A DNA stretch of 62,001 nucleotides from an uncultured Prevotella sp. Lineage in GTDB: Bacteria; Bacteroidota; Bacteroidia; Bacteroidales; Bacteroidaceae. Location of the stretch: the NCBI GenBank assembly GCA_946403845.1, contig CAMJBL010000012.1, positions 1 through 62,001 of the forward strand. Direction: 5' to 3'. This document shows, piece after piece, positions 45,144-54,171 of the stretch. A model generated the notes under the pieces. It was not told the DNA's origin, did no database searches, and saw only the letters and a list, made by a program, of their open reading frames with translations. The position numbers and the translations under genes were made by a program. Numbering within the stretch: the stretch's first letter is position 1; every line of letters begins with the position of its first letter.

Positions 45144-46319
45144 ATGGGCAGATCAAACATCAAACGAAACAATAGCACCATCAAGTGGATGTGTGCTATT
45201 GTTTTTCTTGTTTTCTCTTTCCTGTGGTTATATCGTTTTCAGGCTGATGTGTTAGCAGCTGCCCAGCATGTGCTGAGTGCCGGCAGGACAAGTTATCATC
45301 CACTAGTCGGTGCGGTGCTCATTACAGTGCTTCTCCAGTTGTTGCAGATGCTCATCTATACCATCTTCCGACTGACTAACCGCGGCCACGCACTGACCTA
45401 TTTCCCCTCTATGTTGGTGTTGGCCCTTATCAGTGCCATTAATACCGATATTGCTCAGTCTTTTGCCTGGGGCTTATGGTGGATACTTGTGCCTATTGTA
45501 CTCCTTGGTTGGGCAGGTGTCTGTTTGGTGGTGAGGTATATCCAGAATGTCGAGCCAGACCACAATACATCAGTTTTCTTCTCACGTCCGATGTGGATCA
45601 ATATGCTTGTGTTGTTCCTGATGATGATAGGCGTTGCCGCTGTCGGTAACACCAATGCCGTATTCCATTATCGTATGCGCGCAGAAACCTGTCTGTTGAA
45701 AGGCGATTACGAAGGTGCACTCGATGCCGGATGGGAGTCACTCGAAAGCGATAGCCACCTACAGATGATTCGTATGTTTGCTATGGCGCAACGGAATGAA
45801 CTGGGCGAGCGACTTTTCCATTATCCGGTTGTCGGCAGCAGCAATGTCATGCTACCCACTAATGATGAGACCCGCTTTGTGCGCTATCCTGTAGACAGTC
45901 TCTATCATGCCTTTGGCGCCCGTCCTGCCCATGAGATGTCTCCAGACGCTTATCTCAAAGCCCTTGCCAGAAAAGACAGCGTGTTGAGTCAAAAGGGTAG
46001 GGACTATGTACTCTGTGGTTTGCTTATCGACCGTCGTCTTGACGATTTTGTCGAACGCCTGCAGCTCTACTATGACACAGACGACAGCCTTGCCATCAAC
46101 CGTCTTCCCAAGCACTACCGGGAGGCCCTCACGCTCTATAACCACCTCCGTCGCCATCCTGCCCTCATCTATCGCAATCCTGTGATGGAAGAGGACTACC
46201 GGAATCTGCAGGAACTTGAACGTAAGTATCCTGATGCGACAGAGCGCAGGGGTAAGGTCGAAGACTGGTACGGCAATACCTACTGGTATTACTACAATTA
46301 TCCCAGTTCAAAAGAATAA
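45144..46319 (+). CDS. DUF6057-type membrane protein
   Basis: A 391-aa protein starting 1 nt after the glgB stop. It has about five N-terminal hydrophobic helices (MCAIVFLVFSFLWLYRF, VGAVLITVLLQLLQMLIY, SMLVLALISAI, WILVPIVLLGWAGV, MLVLFLMMIGVAAVG). A soluble, probably TPR-like C-terminal half follows (ETCLLKGDYEGALDAGWESLE). I associate it with Bacteroidetes DUF6057; function unknown. Tight spacing suggests translation coupled to glgB. Confidence 0.6.
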   Translation: MGRSNIKRNNSTIKWMCAIVFLVFSFLWLYRFQADVLAAAQHVLSAGRTSYHPLVGAVLITVLLQLLQMLIYTIFRLTNRGHALTYFPSMLVLALISAINTDIAQSFAWGLWWILVPIVLLGWAGVCLVVRYIQNVEPDHNTSVFFSRPMWINMLVLFLMMIGVAAVGNTNAVFHYRMRAETCLLKGDYEGALDAGWESLESDSHLQMIRMFAMAQRNELGERLFHYPVVGSSNVMLPTNDETRFVRYPVDSLYHAFGARPAHEMSPDAYLKALARKDSVLSQKGRDYVLCGLLIDRRLDDFVERLQLYYDTDDSLAINRLPKHYREALTLYNHLRRHPALIYRNPVMEEDYRNLQELERKYPDATERRGKVEDWYGNTYWYYYNYPSSKE

Positions 46320-46331
46320 TGATTCATGCAT

Positions 46332-47993
46332 CTATGAGTAGAGATAGCGTTTGATGGAACGCTTGGGGGTCTTCTCGAATTCCTCCTCATGGATCTCAAT
46401 CTCGGAAATCTTCTCATAGGCGGGGAGCATCTCGTTCAGTCCGTTGCGGTTCTGCTCCATGATATTCTTGATGTCCTCGGCTGAGAATTTCATATTCTTA
46501 GCTTCATCATAGTCTGGATAGACGAGCGCCACGAGCTTATTGTCGCGTTGTACCACGATGCTCTCCACCACCATCGTCATCGAGTTGAGTTTATCTTCGA
46601 TCTCCTCAGGGTAGATATTCTGTCCGTTGGGCCCCAGTAGCATGTTCTTTGAACGACCGTTGATAAAGACGTTGCCATAGACATCCATCGTACCCAGGTC
46701 GCCGGTATGATACCAACCCTCGCGGTCGATAGTCTGCTCTGTGGCCTCAGGGTTCTTATAGTAACCAAGCATGACGTTCGGACCCTTGGTAAGAATTTCA
46801 CCAGGAATACGACGTGGATTGGGGGAGTCGATCTCCACTTGCTGATGGAGGGCTGCACGGCCGCAGGAACCCTGGGCGAAGGTGTGCCAGTCGCTATAAC
46901 AGATGATAGGGGCACATTCGGTAGCACCATAGCCTACGGTATAAGGGAATTCGATGCGCTTGAGGAATCGCTCCACCTCTTGATTGAGGGCTGCACCACC
47001 AATGATAACCTCGTATAGTTTGCCACCGAAGGCCTTGATAACCTCCTGGCAAATCATCTCGCGAACCTTTTTCGATATGACAGGCATCTGTAATAGCAGA
47101 CGCATGCGGTTGTTCTGTATCTTGGGGAATACCTTCTTACGGATGATTTTCTCGATAATAAGAGGCACGGCAATCACGATGACTGGCTTAATCTCAGCCA
47201 ATGCCTGTGCAATAATGGCGGGTGATGGCACACGGTTGAGGTAATAGACATGACAACCATGGAGGAACTCGAAAATGAACTCGAAAGCCATACCGTACAT
47301 ATGAGCCATGGGGAGCATGGAGATGACCTTATCACCAGCCTTGATGGTTTTTCCGAGTACGTCGCAGGCAAAGTCATAGTTCGACCAGAGGGCGCGATAG
47401 GGAATCATCACACCTTTCGAAAAGCCCGTGGTGCCACTGGTGTAGTTGATAACGGCCAACTCGTCGGGACTTTGCTCAATGTAGTAGTCGATATGCTGTT
47501 TACGGAAATACTTGGGATATTTCTTGCCATAAAGCTCGTTTAAGTGTTCGCGCGCGTAAGTGAGTTTATCAGTACGACTGATCATCAGCGAGTAGTCGGG
47601 GTTGTTGATGATGCCTTCGAGCGTAGGCATGGCCATCGGGTCAATGATGGTAGCCACATGGTCTCCCACAAACAACAGACGGGCCTCGGAATGATTCACG
47701 ATGTTGTGGATCTGTTCGGCGTTGAACTCATGCAGGATAGGTACAGCGATGGCACCATAGGTAAGTGTAGCGAGGAAGGCCACGGCCCATTGCGATGAGT
47801 TGCGGCCGCAGAGGGCTATCTTGTCGCCTTTCTGGATACCGCTGTTTTCGAAAAGAATATGAATCTTTTCAATCTTTCTGGCTACATCATGGAATTGCAA
47901 GGTCTGACCCTTGTAATCGGTTAAAGCGTCACGGTCCCAGTTGTCGATGACGCTCTTTTGTATGAGTGCGTTAAAACTTGGTATCTGTTCCAT
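46332..47993 (-). CDS. Long-chain acyl-CoA synthetase (AMP-binding), paralogue 1
   Basis: A 553-aa ANL-superfamily ligase that activates fatty acids as acyl-AMP and then acyl-CoA. Motifs: the P-loop INYTSGTTGFSKGVM (about 196-210), GYGATECAP, and YHTGDLGTMDVYGNVFINGR (in pieces: YHTGDLG, INGRSKNM). ATG 47993 was chosen for similarity to the next gene's N-terminus. It starts 1 nt after the stop of a close paralogue; the two look like a tandem duplication and are co-transcribed from the promoter at 49683. Confidence 0.9.
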   Translation of the reverse strand: MEQIPSFNALIQKSVIDNWDRDALTDYKGQTLQFHDVARKIEKIHILFENSGIQKGDKIALCGRNSSQWAVAFLATLTYGAIAVPILHEFNAEQIHNIVNHSEARLLFVGDHVATIIDPMAMPTLEGIINNPDYSLMISRTDKLTYAREHLNELYGKKYPKYFRKQHIDYYIEQSPDELAVINYTSGTTGFSKGVMIPYRALWSNYDFACDVLGKTIKAGDKVISMLPMAHMYGMAFEFIFEFLHGCHVYYLNRVPSPAIIAQALAEIKPVIVIAVPLIIEKIIRKKVFPKIQNNRMRLLLQMPVISKKVREMICQEVIKAFGGKLYEVIIGGAALNQEVERFLKRIEFPYTVGYGATECAPIICYSDWHTFAQGSCGRAALHQQVEIDSPNPRRIPGEILTKGPNVMLGYYKNPEATEQTIDREGWYHTGDLGTMDVYGNVFINGRSKNMLLGPNGQNIYPEEIEDKLNSMTMVVESIVVQRDNKLVALVYPDYDEAKNMKFSAEDIKNIMEQNRNGLNEMLPAYEKISEIEIHEEEFEKTPKRSIKRYLYS

Positions 47994-47994
47994 A

Positions 47995-49653
47995 TTAGTA
48001 GTTCTGATATAGGTAGCGTTTGATACTCTTTTTAGGTGTCTTGGCAAATTCCTCCTCATGGAGAAGGATCTGTGAGATGCGGCTATAGACAGGCAACTGT
48101 TCGTTAAGAGCCTGACGGTTCTGCTCCATAATCTGCTCGAGTTCCGTATGGCTGAAATTCATCATCTCATCCTTGTCGGGATGTACGAGTGCTACAAGTT
48201 TGTCGCCGCGCTGAATCACCACGCTCTCAGCCACCATTGTCATTGAGTTGAGTTTGTCTTCAATTTCCTCGGGATACACATTTTGTCCGTTAGCTCCCAA
48301 AAGCATATTTTTGATGCGTCCGCGAATATACAGATGACCGCTGGCAGAGAGTGTGCCCAGATCGCCAGTATGATAGTAGCCCTCATCGTCAATAGCCTCA
48401 TGCGTGGCTTCCTCATTCTTGTAATAGCCGAGCATGACATTGCAGCCTCGGGTAACGATCTCGCCAGGGATATGCTGCGGATCACTGGAGAGAATCCGCA
48501 CTTCCATACGGTCGACAGCCTTGCCGCAGCAGCCTGCCAGGAACTCCTTGTAGTCACAATAGGAGATGAGGGGGGCACACTCCGTAGTACCATAGCCCAC
48601 AGTGACAGGGAATCCGATGCTTAGCAGGAACTCCTCGACCTCCTTCGAAAGGGCTGCACCGCCCACGATGATCTCGTAGAATTGTCCGCCAAAGGCCTTG
48701 TACACCTCGCTGCAGATACGGTCCTTTACCTTTTTGCTCACTACGGGCATCGCCAACAGCAGACGCATGCGGTTGTTCTGTATCTTTGGGAACACCTTCT
48801 TGCGGATAATCTTCTCGAGGATGAGGGGTACTGTGACAATCAATGTCGGACGCACATCGAGGAATGCCTGAGCAATGATGGCGGGCGACGGCAGACGGGT
48901 CAGGAAAAACAGGTGACAACCATGACAGAATCCAAAGAGGAACTCGACGGCCATGCCATACATATGAGCCATGGGCAGGATGCTCAACAGATTGTCACCA
49001 GCTTTCACCTTCTTACCCAGACGGCTGATGATAAATTCGATGTTACCCCAGATAGCACGGTAGGGGAGCATGACACCCTTTGAGAAGCCCGTTGTGCCAC
49101 TGGTGTAATTGATGAGTGCCAATTCTTCGGCCTCATCCTCATGATAGTGTACATGCTCGCGTCGGAAAGCCATCGGATACTTGCTGCCGAACATAAGATT
49201 TAAATGTTCGCGCGCGTAAGTAAGCTTTTCCGAACGACTGATCATCAACGAGAAATCTGGGATGTTGATGATGCCTTCCAAGGCGGGCATCTCATCGGGA
49301 TTGATGGTCTTGACGGCAAAATCGCCTATAAAGAGGAGTTTTGATTCCGAATGGTTGACGATGTTCTGAATCTGCTCACCATTGAATTCATGAAGAATTG
49401 GCACAGCAACGGCGCCATAGGTAAGTGTGGCGAGAAAAGCCACGGCCCAATGGGCGGAGTTACGACCGCAAATGGCGATCTTGTCGCCCTTCTGAACGTT
49501 ACTGTTCTCAAAGAGGATATGCAGTTTTTCTATCTTTCTAGCGACATCATGAAATTGGAGCGTGGCACCCTGATAGTCGGTAAGGGCATCCTGGTCCCAG
49601 TTGTTAATGATCGCGTGTTGGATATATGCGTTGAAGCTACTGAATGTTTCCAT
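47995..49653 (-). CDS. Long-chain acyl-CoA synthetase (AMP-binding), paralogue 2
   Basis: A 552-aa ANL ligase with the same motifs as its downstream neighbour: INYTSGTTGFSKGVM (about 175-189), GYGTTECAP and YHTGDLGTLSASGHLYIRGR (in pieces: YHTGDLG, IRGRIKNM). The near-equal length and collinear sequence point to a tandem duplication that has since diverged. The promoter region contains two TGCAC inverted repeats overlapping the -7 and -33 boxes, suggesting tight regulation, perhaps by a fatty-acid or acyl-CoA sensor. Confidence 0.9.
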   Translation of the reverse strand: METFSSFNAYIQHAIINNWDQDALTDYQGATLQFHDVARKIEKLHILFENSNVQKGDKIAICGRNSAHWAVAFLATLTYGAVAVPILHEFNGEQIQNIVNHSESKLLFIGDFAVKTINPDEMPALEGIINIPDFSLMISRSEKLTYAREHLNLMFGSKYPMAFRREHVHYHEDEAEELALINYTSGTTGFSKGVMLPYRAIWGNIEFIISRLGKKVKAGDNLLSILPMAHMYGMAVEFLFGFCHGCHLFFLTRLPSPAIIAQAFLDVRPTLIVTVPLILEKIIRKKVFPKIQNNRMRLLLAMPVVSKKVKDRICSEVYKAFGGQFYEIIVGGAALSKEVEEFLLSIGFPVTVGYGTTECAPLISYCDYKEFLAGCCGKAVDRMEVRILSSDPQHIPGEIVTRGCNVMLGYYKNEEATHEAIDDEGYYHTGDLGTLSASGHLYIRGRIKNMLLGANGQNVYPEEIEDKLNSMTMVAESVVIQRGDKLVALVHPDKDEMMNFSHTELEQIMEQNRQALNEQLPVYSRISQILLHEEEFAKTPKKSIKRYLYQNY

Positions 49654-49658
49654 TAAAA

Positions 49659-49685
49659 TTGCACAAATTTCAAAATTTTGTGCAA
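49659..49685. promoter_or_regulatory. Inverted repeat overlapping the -7 box of the acyl-CoA synthetase operon
   Basis: TTGCACAAA, 9-nt spacer, TTTGTGCAA: perfect 9-bp arms. It overlaps the downstream edge of the -7 box, a typical repressor position. Confidence 0.6.
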
Positions 49686-49714
49686 AGGTAATTCATTTCT
49701 TGCACATTTGCAAA
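49683..49714 (-). promoter_or_regulatory. Promoter of the acyl-CoA synthetase operon
   Basis: Minus strand: -33 TTTG (49714-49711), a 20-nt spacer, and -7 TACCTTTG (49690-49683). Confidence 0.85.
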
Positions 49715-49725
49715 AAAAATGTGCA
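49701..49725. promoter_or_regulatory. Second TGCACA inverted repeat over the -33 box
   Basis: TGCACATTT, 7-nt spacer, AAATGTGCA: perfect 9-bp arms enclosing the -33 box. It shares the TGCACA half-site with 49659-49685. Confidence 0.6.
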
Positions 49726-49740
49726 GAAATTAACCTTTAT

Positions 49741-50985
49741 TTACTCATATCGCATGGATTTCGCAGGATGAATGTGCGAAATCAGATAACTAGGTGCGAT
49801 GAGTACGAAAACGCATATAATAAGGGTGGCGATATTGAGCAGTACAAAGAGGGGAATATTGACCTCCATTGGTGCCTCGCTCACATAATAGGTCTGGGGA
49901 TCGAGTTTCACTAGACCAAAATAATTCTGCAAAGCAATAATACCTGCACCGAGCACATTGCCTAAAAGCAGTCCTTGGCCAATGATAAAGGCCGAAAACC
50001 ACAGAAAGGTATGTCGGATGGTCTTATTCCGAGCACCCAAGGCTTTCATCACACCAATCATCTGTGTACGCTCGAGAATGATAATCAACAGACCGCTGAT
50101 CATCGTAAAGCCTGCCACACACACCATCAGCACAAGGATGATCCAAACGTTGATGTCGAGCAACTCCAGCCAGTTGAATACCTGTGGATATGCCTCGTAA
50201 ATTGTCTGCGAAGAATAGGTGTTATAGTCTTTGTCGGTCTGACGGTTCACTTTTTCAACGAAAATATCGGCAGTGGTCTGCAAACGGTCGAAGTCGTTGA
50301 CGGTAATCTCGGCCCCGCTACACTGGTCTTCCTCCCAATCATTGAGTTTACGTGTGGTATGGATATCGGTGAAACAAAGACTCTCGTCGAAACGCGTCAT
50401 ATTGGTCTGGTAGATGCCGGCAATGGTGAATCGTCGGGTACGAACACTCTCACCGATAAAGTAGGCAAAGATACGGTCGCCGGTTTTCAGACGCAGTTTG
50501 TCGGCAATCATCTTCGAGACAAGTATTTTGTTGGTGCTGGCTGTATCGCTGAATACGGGCATCTCGCCCTCCGTGAGGTGTTGACTCAGGAAATTCAGGT
50601 CATATTCGGGCCCCACGCCCTTGAACATCACGCCCAGGAAATCGTCGTCGGTCTTCAAAATGCCCTGCGAATAGGTGTAACGCTCCACGTGCTTCACACC
50701 CTCGATCTGCTCATAACTACGAATAACGCTGTCGTTGATAAGAATGGGGTAGGAGTCGGTACTGAGGAAGGTGAGCATATTCTGCACTTGGATATGGCTG
50801 CCGAAGCCTACCACCTTGTCACGGATGGTGTGCTTGAATCCGAGCACAACACTAACGGTGACAATCATCACAGCCAAACCGATAGCGACACCAATAGTAG
50901 CGATGCGGATGGCAGGACGGCTCACTTTACGTTTGTCGCCCTGATCGCTGTAAATGCGCTTGGCTATGAAAAACGGGAAATTCAA
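49741..50985 (-). CDS. LolC/FtsX-family ABC transporter permease
   Basis: A 414-aa inner-membrane permease. One N-terminal helix (IATIGVAIGLAVMIVTVSVVLGF, about 28-50), a large periplasmic MacB-like domain, then three C-terminal helices (about 270-400) with the FtsX signature ERTQMIGVMKALGARNKTIRH (in part: MIGVMKALGA). LolC/E-type proteins release lipoproteins for outer-membrane transport or act in related mechanotransmission. No LolD ATPase is nearby. It follows the aminotransferase after 28 nt that include a short AAAGTTC array. Confidence 0.85.
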   Translation of the reverse strand: MNFPFFIAKRIYSDQGDKRKVSRPAIRIATIGVAIGLAVMIVTVSVVLGFKHTIRDKVVGFGSHIQVQNMLTFLSTDSYPILINDSVIRSYEQIEGVKHVERYTYSQGILKTDDDFLGVMFKGVGPEYDLNFLSQHLTEGEMPVFSDTASTNKILVSKMIADKLRLKTGDRIFAYFIGESVRTRRFTIAGIYQTNMTRFDESLCFTDIHTTRKLNDWEEDQCSGAEITVNDFDRLQTTADIFVEKVNRQTDKDYNTYSSQTIYEAYPQVFNWLELLDINVWIILVLMVCVAGFTMISGLLIIILERTQMIGVMKALGARNKTIRHTFLWFSAFIIGQGLLLGNVLGAGIIALQNYFGLVKLDPQTYYVSEAPMEVNIPLFVLLNIATLIICVFVLIAPSYLISHIHPAKSMRYE

Positions 50986-50989
50986 GTAT

Positions 50990-51008
50990 GATGTGCTTTG
51001 AACTTTAT
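50990..51008. repeat. Short AAAGTTC array (aminotransferase-permease gap)
   Basis: The minus strand reads CATAAAGTTCAAAGCAC, a minimal copy with an altered head. Confidence 0.6.
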
Positions 51009-51013
51009 GTTTC

Positions 51014-52219
51014 TTAATCCTCGTCTACACGACCTGGATAAGCCTCCAAGGCTTTGCGAAGAACGAAAAGGGCGCGTTCAAGGTCTTTCTTCTTTAAGAC
51101 GTAGGCGATACGCACCTGATTAATGCCGGCACCGGGCGTGGTGTAGAAACCTGCTGCGGGCGCCATCATCACCGTCTCACCCTCGTAGTTAAACTCTGCC
51201 AGACACCAACGGCAGAATTTCTCCGCATCGTCGACGGGCAGTTTGGCCACGGTATAGAAGGCGCCCATCGGAATAGGCGAATAGACACCAGGGATACGGT
51301 TCAAACCGTCGATCAGGCACTTACGGCGCTCTACATATTCGTCATAGACATCACGCAGATAGTCTTCTGGCGTTTCCAGAGAAGCTTCAGCCACAATCTG
51401 TCCGATGAGAGGCGGGGAGAGACGGGCCTGACAGAACTTCATCACGGCCTTACGGACCCCGGCATTCTTTGTGATGAGCGCACCGATACGGATACCGCAC
51501 TCAGAATAGCGCTTCGATACGGAGTCGATGAGAATGACATTCTGCTCAATACCTTCCAAATGGCAGGCGGAAATATAGGGGGAACCGGTGTAGATATATT
51601 CACGATAGACCTCGTCGGAGAAGAGATACAGGTCGTATTTCTTCACGAGGTCGCGAATCTGGTTCATCTCCCGACGGGTATACAAATAGCCCGTGGGGTT
51701 GTTGGGATTGCAAATCATAATAGCTCGGGTACGCTCGTTGATGAGTTCCTCGAACTTCTCCACCTTCGGAAGTGAGAAGCCCTCTTCGATGGTGGTAGCG
51801 ATGGTGCGGATTTTGGCACCTGCCGAGATTGCAAAAGCCATATAGTTGGCATAGGCAGGTTCCGGCACGATGATCTCGTCGCCAGGGTTCAGACAGGAGA
51901 GGAAGGCGAAGAGTACAGCCTCAGAGCCACCCGACGTGATAATGATGTCATCAGCCGTCACGCGAATGTCATATTTCGCGTAATAATCCACTAATTTCTC
52001 GCGATAGCTCAGATAGCCTTGCGAGGGAGAATACTCGAGGATGTTACGGTCGATGGTCTTTAAGGCGTCAAGTGCTACATTGGGGGTTGGCAGATCTGGC
52101 TGTCCAATGTTCAGGTGATACACCTTCGTACCTTTTTTCTTGGCGGCAGCGGCAAGCGGAGCAAGCTTTCTAATCGGCGACTCCGGCATCTCCAAACCGC
52201 GTACTGAGATCTCTGGCAT
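51014..52219 (-). CDS. Pyridoxal-phosphate aminotransferase, class I/II (AspC-like)
   Basis: A 401-aa aminotransferase, probably aspartate- or aromatic-type. Motifs: NIGQPDLPTP (about 37-46), SGGSEAVLFAFL, CNPNNPTGYLY, and the PLP Lys in SVSKRYSECGIRIG (about 236-249). The substrate cannot be fixed from the sequence. ATG 52219 is about 48 nt downstream of the -7 box. Heads a two-gene unit with the LolC-like permease. Confidence 0.88.
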   Translation of the reverse strand: MPEISVRGLEMPESPIRKLAPLAAAAKKKGTKVYHLNIGQPDLPTPNVALDALKTIDRNILEYSPSQGYLSYREKLVDYYAKYDIRVTADDIIITSGGSEAVLFAFLSCLNPGDEIIVPEPAYANYMAFAISAGAKIRTIATTIEEGFSLPKVEKFEELINERTRAIMICNPNNPTGYLYTRREMNQIRDLVKKYDLYLFSDEVYREYIYTGSPYISACHLEGIEQNVILIDSVSKRYSECGIRIGALITKNAGVRKAVMKFCQARLSPPLIGQIVAEASLETPEDYLRDVYDEYVERRKCLIDGLNRIPGVYSPIPMGAFYTVAKLPVDDAEKFCRWCLAEFNYEGETVMMAPAAGFYTTPGAGINQVRIAYVLKKKDLERALFVLRKALEAYPGRVDED

Positions 52220-52266
52220 CTTGTTAATTTACAATTTGACGATTTTACAATTTAAAAATATGGGTG

Positions 52267-52274
52267 CAAAGGTA
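52267..52274 (-). promoter_or_regulatory. -7 box of the aminotransferase gene
   Basis: The minus strand reads TACCTTTG then CACCC. A heptamer array begins 7 nt upstream, as at the tRNA-Tyr promoter. Confidence 0.75.
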
Positions 52275-52280
52275 CGAAAA

Positions 52281-52312
52281 AAAGTGAGAAGTGAAAAGTG
52301 AAAAGTAAAAAA
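52281..52312. repeat. GTGAAAA heptamer array upstream of the aminotransferase promoter
   Basis: Units AAGTGAG, AAGTGAA, AAGTGAA, AAGTAAA. It replaces the -33 region. Confidence 0.85.
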
Positions 52313-52369
52313 AAAGCCATCACACACTGATTTTTTTAATGGAATGCACTCTATTTCAATTTTATTGTG

Positions 52370-52377
52370 TACTTTTG
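52370..52377 (+). promoter_or_regulatory. -7 box for the pseudokinase operon
   Basis: TACTTTTG followed by CATG, 21 nt upstream of ATG 52399. It excludes the longer ORF start at 52339. Confidence 0.8.
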
Positions 52378-52398
52378 CATGTCAAAACTCGTGTAGAT

Positions 52399-53697
52399 AT
52401 GAATTACGAAGAACTTGTAGAAACCCGTGACGTTCGAAAGTCCAATAAGGTGAAAATGCCCTTCGGCTATTTCCACAAACGCCAGATTGACGGCAAGTAT
52501 AGCAATTTCGTGGAGTTTCTTGATGAACTCTCTGACAATATTCTCTTCGCAGAGTGTTTGAAGAAGGATTGTGATATTGCGGCTCAGATGGCCGACAAAC
52601 ACCAGTTGCACTTCACCCCGAATACCGAGGAAGGATCAAATGGCATTTATGCCATTGCCGTCGAACCCGGACACTATCTCACCATAGGACAGTTGTTGAA
52701 TGAGGTTCCCTCAGTGGTGGCTCAGAAGGACTTTATGGAGACGACGATTAAAGATCTGCTGCAGCTCACCATCAACCTCAACGAAAAGGGTGTTCAGCAT
52801 GTGTGTTTCGCACCATCGAATGTTTTCGTGCGCAAGAATGACAACAGCGTACGCCTGTTACTGCATGGTTCGCCTTTCCACCGTTTAGGGGCCTACGATG
52901 TGCTCTATGAGGGTGTTGAGGCGTATGTCGCTCCTGAGGTGTTGCGTGGTGAGACACCTACCGACCGCAGCGACGTCTACGGACTTGCCAAGTTCATTGA
53001 ATACCTCAATGACTCGTCAGGGATGCCTTTTTACCTGAAGTCGATTATCCGCAAGGCTACATCCGAAGATCCTGAGGCACGCTACGCCACAGTTGCCGAT
53101 TTCAGGAAGGCGCTCTCACAGCGTAAGGCCGCTTTCAAATCGACTGTTACGTCGCTCTCTGCGATCGCCATTGCGCTCATCCTGGTTGGTCTCTTCTTCA
53201 CGCTTACGCCAGATACCGAAGCGGTGGAGTTTGTCAAACCCGTTGAGGAACCCATTAGTGAGGAATTGCTCGACGAGGGTTTCGATCCCTCCACTGAATT
53301 GGGTGCTGCAGCTGATTCTGCCACCATCGCCAAGGCCATTAAGGACTATCAGATGAAGGATTCCGACAAAATCGATGAAAAGAAAATCCGCGAGTTCGAA
53401 GCGAAGGGCGAGGCTATTTTCCGTAAGCAGTTCTCAAAGGAGGCCGATCGTATCCTCTCTGGTGTGTATAACAGTAAGAGCATGTCGGGTGGTCAGAAGT
53501 CGTTCGAGGAAGCCAGTGGTAGAGCCATGCAGGAACTGGTGGAGAAACAGATTGAATTAGGTGAGCATTCTTCATTGCCATCGGAGAAGAGCCAGCGCAT
53601 CGCCTCCGAGATCATCGAACAGATTACGGAGCGTAAGAAGGCCGAGATGGGGGATAAGCCCAACTACGGCTATCAGAAAGGAACTAAAGAAGAATAA
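52399..53697 (+). CDS. Membrane-anchored Ser/Thr pseudokinase
   Basis: A 432-aa protein. The N-terminal about 240 residues follow the C-lobe order of bacterial Ser/Thr kinases, but the catalytic residues are lost: the HRDLKPSN motif reads HVCFAPSN (134-141; Asp and Lys replaced) and DFG reads HGS (about 157). The APE motif (YVAPEV, about 177), SDVYGLAKFI and the final RKATSEDPEARYATVADF are kept. One transmembrane helix (about 252-270) leads to an acidic, helical extracytoplasmic tail. It probably signals by binding rather than phosphorylation. First of three genes with DUF4494 and YggS. Confidence 0.75.
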   Translation: MNYEELVETRDVRKSNKVKMPFGYFHKRQIDGKYSNFVEFLDELSDNILFAECLKKDCDIAAQMADKHQLHFTPNTEEGSNGIYAIAVEPGHYLTIGQLLNEVPSVVAQKDFMETTIKDLLQLTINLNEKGVQHVCFAPSNVFVRKNDNSVRLLLHGSPFHRLGAYDVLYEGVEAYVAPEVLRGETPTDRSDVYGLAKFIEYLNDSSGMPFYLKSIIRKATSEDPEARYATVADFRKALSQRKAAFKSTVTSLSAIAIALILVGLFFTLTPDTEAVEFVKPVEEPISEELLDEGFDPSTELGAAADSATIAKAIKDYQMKDSDKIDEKKIREFEAKGEAIFRKQFSKEADRILSGVYNSKSMSGGQKSFEEASGRAMQELVEKQIELGEHSSLPSEKSQRIASEIIEQITERKKAEMGDKPNYGYQKGTKEE

Positions 53698-53709
53698 TTA
53701 AACATAAAA

Positions 53710-54156
53710 ATGAGATCAAGAACAGCAGAATGGTTTGAGTGCAAGATCCGTTATGAGAAAGTGATGGAAGACGGCTTGCAGAAGCGTGTGTCAGAAAATT
53801 ATGTCGTCGATGCCTTAAGTTTCTCCGAGGCAGAGAAACGTATCATTGAGGAGATGTCGCATTTCATCAGTGGACAGTTTGATGTGATCGATATCAAGAA
53901 GGCTTCATATAAGGAGATTTTCTTTGCCGACAGCGATAGTGCCGACAAATGGTATAAGGCGAAACTAAAGTTCGTCACGATTGACGAGAAGACTGCCAAG
54001 GAAAAGACCACAGCCGTGAATTATCTGGTTCAGGCCGGCTCTTTCAATGGCGCAGTGAAGAATATCGAGGAGGTGATGGGCGGTACGATGATCGACTATG
54101 TCATCGCAACAGTCACAGAGACGCTTCTCATGGACGTCTATGAAGTGAAGAGTTAA
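53710..54156 (+). CDS. DUF4494 family protein
   Basis: A 148-aa cytoplasmic protein typical of Bacteroidetes. It begins MRSRTAEWFECKIRYEKV, with ENYVVDALSFSEAEKRI, WYKAKLKFVTIDE and YLVQAGSFNGAVKNI as conserved blocks. The function is unknown. It sits 12 nt after the pseudokinase and 15 nt before yggS, so the three are probably translated from one mRNA. Confidence 0.85.
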   Translation: MRSRTAEWFECKIRYEKVMEDGLQKRVSENYVVDALSFSEAEKRIIEEMSHFISGQFDVIDIKKASYKEIFFADSDSADKWYKAKLKFVTIDEKTAKEKTTAVNYLVQAGSFNGAVKNIEEVMGGTMIDYVIATVTETLLMDVYEVKS

Positions 54157-54171
54157 TAGTGAAGGATCGCT

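Noticed and set aside
49975..50991. 338-codon plus-strand frame opposite the LolC-like permease
   Set aside because: Antisense of a clear membrane permease; its translation has no family features.
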